Assembly (NCBI GenBank): GCA_003508835.1
Contig: PUFA01000006.1
Span: 7,564,001-7,628,000 of the forward strand
Length of the DNA: 64,000 nt
DNA from: Eonycteris spelaea
Taxonomy: Eukaryota; Chordata; Mammalia; Chiroptera; Pteropodidae
Direction of reading: 5' to 3'
Below the pieces are notes generated by a model. It worked only from the letters and a program-made list of their open reading frames with translations, was not told the DNA's origin and did no database searches. The first letter of the stretch is position 1, and every line of letters starts with the position of its first letter. Below are positions 61,663-64,000 of this stretch, one piece after another. The position numbers were made by a program, and so were the translations under genes.

Positions 61663-63440
61663 GAAAGGCTTCTGCTTCCATCCAAGACGAAGGAACACCT
61701 GAAACTAAACGACAAAAAGAAATCATGCAAAATATATGAAACAGTTTTCAAGACACTGGACATCAGATAACAAAGGACAGTATCCCTGAAAGACAGAAAA
61801 CAAATAAGATGAGCCCTAAAATCATGTTATCTTACTATCTTGAGAAAGTTTCCAGGCTGAAGCAGAAAAAGTAGGAATGCAGATAGAGCCCGAAAAACGC
61901 CTCAAGTTGAATAGATACAACTGAGAGTCCAGGGAGCCAAGATGACTAGAATTGGCAGGACAGAGTACTCAGTAGGAGAGACCTACATAGAGAGAGAATC
62001 TTGGAGAGATTCCCCCTCAAATATTCATCAGAGTGCTGATCAGCACAAGCACGCAAGGAAAATATCCAAGGCTGGGAAAATAACAATCCAAAGATATTAG
62101 AGGACATAGCATGCAGCACTCATACAGGGCCTGGAATAATGTCTGTTCTCACCAAAACCAGAAAACCTTATAATTCATGCAGCATTGGGTAAAATACTCA
62201 GAAGAGTCTCGCTTTGAAATAAGAAATAATTATCCTTAGACTAAATGATACTCTGGCTCCACCTAACAAATCTTAAAAACAAAACCCAAAATGATCAAAC
62301 TCTTCCTGCAAATAAATTGCATTCCAGAACAGAGTTCAGGATATCTATAGATATACAAAAATAATTACTAATACAAAAACATCTAATGGGCATGTAACTG
62401 AAGTTCCAAAATGGTGTAAAAATACCCCCAAAATAAAAAATCACATCTGGCACCTAACCAAAGGTCAGCAGGCATGCAAAAAAGCAGGGAAATACGATCC
62501 ATAATAAACAGAAAAACTGATCAGTTGAAACTGACCCAGAACTCACACAGATGTTAGAATTAACAGACAAGTACATTCAAACCATTATTATAACTGTATT
62601 CCATATATTCGAACAGTTAAGTGAAGGCATTTAAGAGATTAAAAAAAAGACTCAAATCAAATTTCCAGAGATGAAACCACAATATGAAGTGAAAAATGCA
62701 CTGACAGGATTAATGGCAGATTAGCCACTGCAGAGGAAAAGACTGGTGAACTCAAAGACGTAGCAATAGAAACCACGCAAAATGTTCTTCCAAAGAAAAA
62801 CAGAATTTTTTAAAGAAAGCCTCAATGATTTGTAGGACAACTTTAAGCAGCCTAATATATATGTAATTGGAATGCCCAAAGGAAGTGGGGTGGGAAGGTA
62901 AATACGTCATTCCAAACCCAGCAAAAATATCTTTTAAAACAAAGACAAAATAAAGGCTATTTCAGACATGCAAAAGCATAAAGAGTTTATCAGCAACAGA
63001 CTTTCAAAATAAGAAATGTTGAAGGAAGTCCTTTGGTCAGAAGAAAAATAATATCGGATGGAAATATGAATTCGAGGACTGAAAAGCACCAGAAGTGGTA
63101 CCTACACAGGTAAATATATGAGTGTGATTATTATTTAAACCATTTTTTAAATATAATTGACTATTTAAACAAAAATAATACAACGTGTGTTGTGGTATTT
63201 AACATATATGTGTGTGTAAAATGTATGACAACAACAGAATAATGGCTGAGAGACAGGAAAGGGAAGCATACTATTGTAAGAGTCTTAGCTGAATAGTATA
63301 ATATTATTTGAAAGTAGACTGTTATAAGTTAAAGATATATACTGTAAACCCTAAAATAATGGCTAAAATAACAAAACTAAAAATGATAGCTAATAAACTA
63401 TCAATAGAGATAATATCAATTCAACAAAAACACTTCCAAA
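61663..63440 (+). mobile_element. Old LINE-1 (L1M/HAL1-like) 5' and ORF1 region (sense), dead
   Basis: CAAAGGACAGTATCCCTGAA is in the 5' part. CAGAGATGAAACCACAATAT, AAAAATGCACTGACAGGATT, GGCAGATTAGCCACTGCAGA and CAAAGACGTAGCAATAGAAA follow ORF1. ATTTCAGACATGCAAAAGCA, GAAATGTTGAAGGAAGTCCT and TTGTGGTATTTAACATATAT follow the ORF1-ORF2 interval. ACTGTAAACCCTAAAATAAT and TAGCTAATAAACTATC close it. Frames carry many stops and shifts. Confidence 0.85.
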
Positions 63441-63695
63441 AAATTAAAGAGGGAAGAACACTTTCCAATTCAGCATTACTCTGATAACAAAGACAAACAC
63501 AATACCAGAAAAGAAAGTGACAAACCAATATCCCTCATGGACGTAGATGTAAAATTCTAAACATTTTAGCAAATTGAATCTGACTATATAAAATGGATAA
63601 TATATCATGACCAAGTGAGGTTTATCCCAGGGACACAAAGTTGGTTTAACATTCAAAAATAAACCAATGTAATTCACCACATTAACAGAAAGTAT
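63441..63695 (+). mobile_element. LINE-1 ORF2 reverse-transcriptase fragment (pseudogenised)
   Basis: Translation in shifting plus-strand frames gives the order known for L1 RT: SITLI, then NQYPS (from YRPIS), then YHDQVRFIPG and WFNIQK. Several stops interrupt it. The endonuclease half of ORF2 is missing between this and the preceding L1 part, so the copy has an internal deletion or is a mosaic. It ends where the MLT1 begins. Confidence 0.85.
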
Positions 63696-63696
63696 T

Positions 63697-64000
63697 AATG
63701 GCCTATTGTTGCCACAAAGAACTACCACCATCTTAGTAGAGTAACACAACACAAACTTACTGTCTTACAGTTCTGGATGTCAGAAGTCCAATGGGGCTTC
63801 ACTAGGCTAAAATCAAGGTGACAGCAAGATTGCATTTATCCTGGAGGCTCTAGGGGAGAAAACGTCTCCTTGCCTTTTCCGGATTCTGGAGGCTGCCTCC
63901 ATTCCTTGGGTCATGGCCTCCTGCATCTTCAAAGTCAGCAGTAGCATACTGTCTTCAAATCTCTCTCCCTCTCCCTCTCCCTCTTGCGCGCTCTCTCTCT
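63697..64000 (-). mobile_element. MaLR LTR, MLT1-type (antisense), cut by window edge
   Basis: CTATTGTTGCCACAAAGAAC, ACTTACTGTCTTACAGTTCT, GGATGTCAGAAGTCCAATGG, CTAAAATCAAGGTGACAGCA, GGAGGCTCTAGGGGAGAAAA and CATGGCCTCCTGCATCTTCA are the reversed LTR 3' half. The rest lies beyond the window. Confidence 0.9.
63961..64000. repeat. (TCTCCC)n/(CT)n tract at window end
   Basis: CTCTCCCTCTCCCTCTCCCT is followed by CTTGCGCGCTCTCTCTCT, a pyrimidine tract inside the MLT1. It probably continues past the edge. Confidence 0.9.

Noticed and set aside
63444..63752. 102-codon minus-strand frame
   Set aside because: It is antisense to a dead L1 ORF2 fragment and the adjoining LTR.
1..64000. CRISPR arrays, bacterial operons, plasmid or phage features
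   Set aside because: The density of mammalian SINE, LINE and LTR elements excludes a prokaryotic origin. Tandem arrays here lack the spacer-repeat layout.
1..64000. tRNA, snRNA, 7SL, 7SK or Y RNA genes
   Set aside because: I looked for A/B boxes outside MIRs and for conserved snRNA phrases and found none that I could support. MIR 5' ends contain only tRNA-derived remnants.

Overview
This window is 64 kb of nuclear DNA from a placental mammal, and I find no protein-coding or structural RNA gene in it. The organism group follows from the repeats. About thirty MIR SINEs, many LINE-2 pieces, MaLR (MLT1/MST-type) LTRs, MER5A-type hAT transposons and old L1 fragments are recognisable. That set is ancestral to placental mammals. 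I see no Alu, B1/B2, Bov-A/Bov-tA, canine-type SINEC or equine ERE element. One comparatively young L1 3' end (52350-52777) has a tail type I associate with laurasiatherians, possibly bats; this is a weak inference. Open frames here are short, lack exon structure, and mostly lie in repeats or in CA/TG-rich DNA.

Layout. 0.5-7.4 kb: CA/TG-rich decayed microsatellites separated by MER5A, MIR, L2 and two antisense MLT1 LTRs. 8.6-20.5 kb: one sense and three antisense MaLR LTRs, many MIRs and an L1 3' end with a TTA tail, with unique AT-rich islands between them. 20.5-33 kb: mostly unique sequence, an antisense MST-like LTR, MIR and L2 clusters, and candidate conserved noncoding elements near 24.8 and 26.8 kb. 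33.2-33.4 kb: a tiny CpG-dense patch beside AT-rich DNA. 36-42 kb: MER5A, MIRs, two TTTACGTAAA palindromes, a 22-base G run and a long CA repeat. 43.3-46.7 kb: a 22-bp G-rich minisatellite, then about 800 bp of TG-rich quasi-periodic DNA. 46.9-57.2 kb: the densest set of candidate regulatory islands (49.4, 53.5, 55.6 and 57.1 kb). It also holds a MIR split by a MER5 with its target duplication, and an L1 tail with its own duplication. 57.4-64 kb: mostly repeats (L1, hAT, MIR, L2), ending in a long antisense L2, an internally deleted sense L1 and an antisense MLT1 cut by the window edge.

Interpretation. The window looks like a large intron or an intergenic regulatory landscape. Nine of ten clear MaLR LTRs lie on the minus strand. 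If the region is intronic, that bias suggests a host gene transcribed on the plus strand. A perfect CTCF core motif at 60406-60419, the homeodomain-rich AT islands and paired PAR-bZIP-type palindromes are the best candidate functional sites. Conservation of these islands is inferred from composition and motifs, because no alignment could be run. Repeat names come from recognising consensus phrases, so boundaries are approximate (usually within 10-30 bp) and subfamily names are tentative.
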